From Aggregatibacter sp. 2125159857 (GTDB lineage: Bacteria > Pseudomonadota > Gammaproteobacteria > Enterobacterales > Pasteurellaceae), in the NCBI RefSeq assembly GCF_017798005.1, contig NZ_CP072548.1:1935513-1999512 (forward strand): 64,000 bases of DNA, read 5' to 3'. Within the stretch, counting starts at the first letter, position 1. Each line of letters opens with the position of its first letter. Shown here piece by piece: positions 63,589 through 64,000 of this stretch. The translations under genes were made by a program, and so were the position numbers. The notes beneath the pieces are model-generated. The model was given only the letters and a program-made list of their open reading frames with translations. It did no database searches and was not told the DNA's origin.

Positions 63589-63768
63589 TCAAAGAGTTTC
63601 AGTAACTGTTTCTACTTTAAACGTTAGAAAACGTTTAAATAAACAAAGATTATCAAAAAATAAGGAACGGAATTGTAATCATAAATTCAGCGTTCGTCAA
63701 ATGAGATTAGGGCAAAACACGGCAATCCGTTCATTTTTCCATCACCCACAGCATTTAAAAGCGAGGCG

Positions 63769-63796
63769 ATTATACGGTTTTGGCTAAAAATGGCAA
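63769..63796 (-). promoter_or_regulatory. Promoter of the rpmH operon
   Basis: On the minus strand -35 TTGCCA (63791-63796) and a perfect -10 TATAAT (63769-63774), spacer 16. It lies about 195 bases before the rpmH start, leaving a long leader. The remaining sequence to 64000 holds an uptake signal (63872) and no recognisable gene; an eight-codon frame at 63962 is not supported. Confidence 0.7.
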
Positions 63797-64000
63797 GCAA
63801 CCTTTTTTGCTTTTTTTGATCGTGGGTTGAAGATCTTTTTCTCCCTTTATTGTAGAATAATTCCCTTTCCAACCGCACTTTCAGCCGAAGATCCGCGTTT
63901 TAGGATGTTCGGTTGCCTAGGCTACATAAAAACAAACATATCGCCGGTTGGTTAAACACCTATGAAAATCATCAATTACTATTAATTAGGGATACATAAA

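Noticed and set aside
63962..63985. A tiny frame (MKIINYY) near the right edge that could be a leader peptide
   Set aside because: Too short, no ribosome-binding site, no attenuator visible before the window ends.

Overview
The window is a chromosomal segment of a Pasteurellaceae bacterium, most likely an Aggregatibacter species close to Haemophilus. The strongest sign is the 9-base DNA uptake signal AAGTGCGGT (Haemophilus type), read by eye about 64 times over both strands where chance would give less than one. Gene content agrees: OpsX/KdkA heptose-Kdo kinase pair, hFbpA-type iron protein, comA-E divergent from mrcA, and proteins closely resembling H. influenzae and E. coli homologues. The genus is an inference; the family is well supported.

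Layout. 1-10 kb: ychF (cut by the left edge), pth, pepT, the cell-wall set ldtD-like/mepK/gloC in the E. coli ycbB-ycbK-ycbL order, the coupled proC-MFS-xerD run, and tig. 10-18 kb: a YafS-like methyltransferase divergent from gloB, then hemA, nagC, an isolated Fur-type fbpA, waaF, mazG and folE. 18-27 kb: a complete L-fucose locus, fucR-fucI-fucK-fucU-fucA, followed by a three-gene ribose-type ABC transporter where H. influenzae has the FucP permease. 27-36 kb: maeB with a well-placed CRP site, gmhA, ribF-ileS, eno. 36-41 kb: thiE, opsX divergent from kdkA, a 238-bp duplication of the kdkA tail separated from the original by a cluster of 24-bp palindromes, and a phosphohexomutase. 41-49.7 kb: gpmA, proS, the selA-selB selenocysteine pair, dam, aroB, aroK. 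49.9-56 kb: the competence pilus operon comABCDE divergent from mrcA. 56-64 kb: rlmJ, gor, dusB-fis, darP, and the rpmH-rnpA-yidD-yidC block.

How the genes work together. Several sets meet in the cell envelope: gmhA, waaF, opsX and kdkA build the heptose-Kdo inner core of lipooligosaccharide; LdtD-like, MepK and PBP1A act on peptidoglycan; comA-E make the DNA-uptake pilus machinery, and the abundant uptake signals are the sequences that machinery prefers. Glyoxalase enzymes (gloB, gloC) and gor share glutathione. The fuc genes with their ABC transporter form an inducible sugar-use unit. dusB-fis has a promoter with a GC-rich discriminator, typical of growth-rate control.

Most of the window is ordinary housekeeping DNA. 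No prophage, insertion sequence, CRISPR array, rRNA or tRNA gene was recognised. The parts that deserve a second look are the fucose ABC locus, the kdkA tail duplication with its palindromes, a CRP-S-like site overlapping the mrcA start codon, the isolated fbpA gene, and the missing comF after comE.
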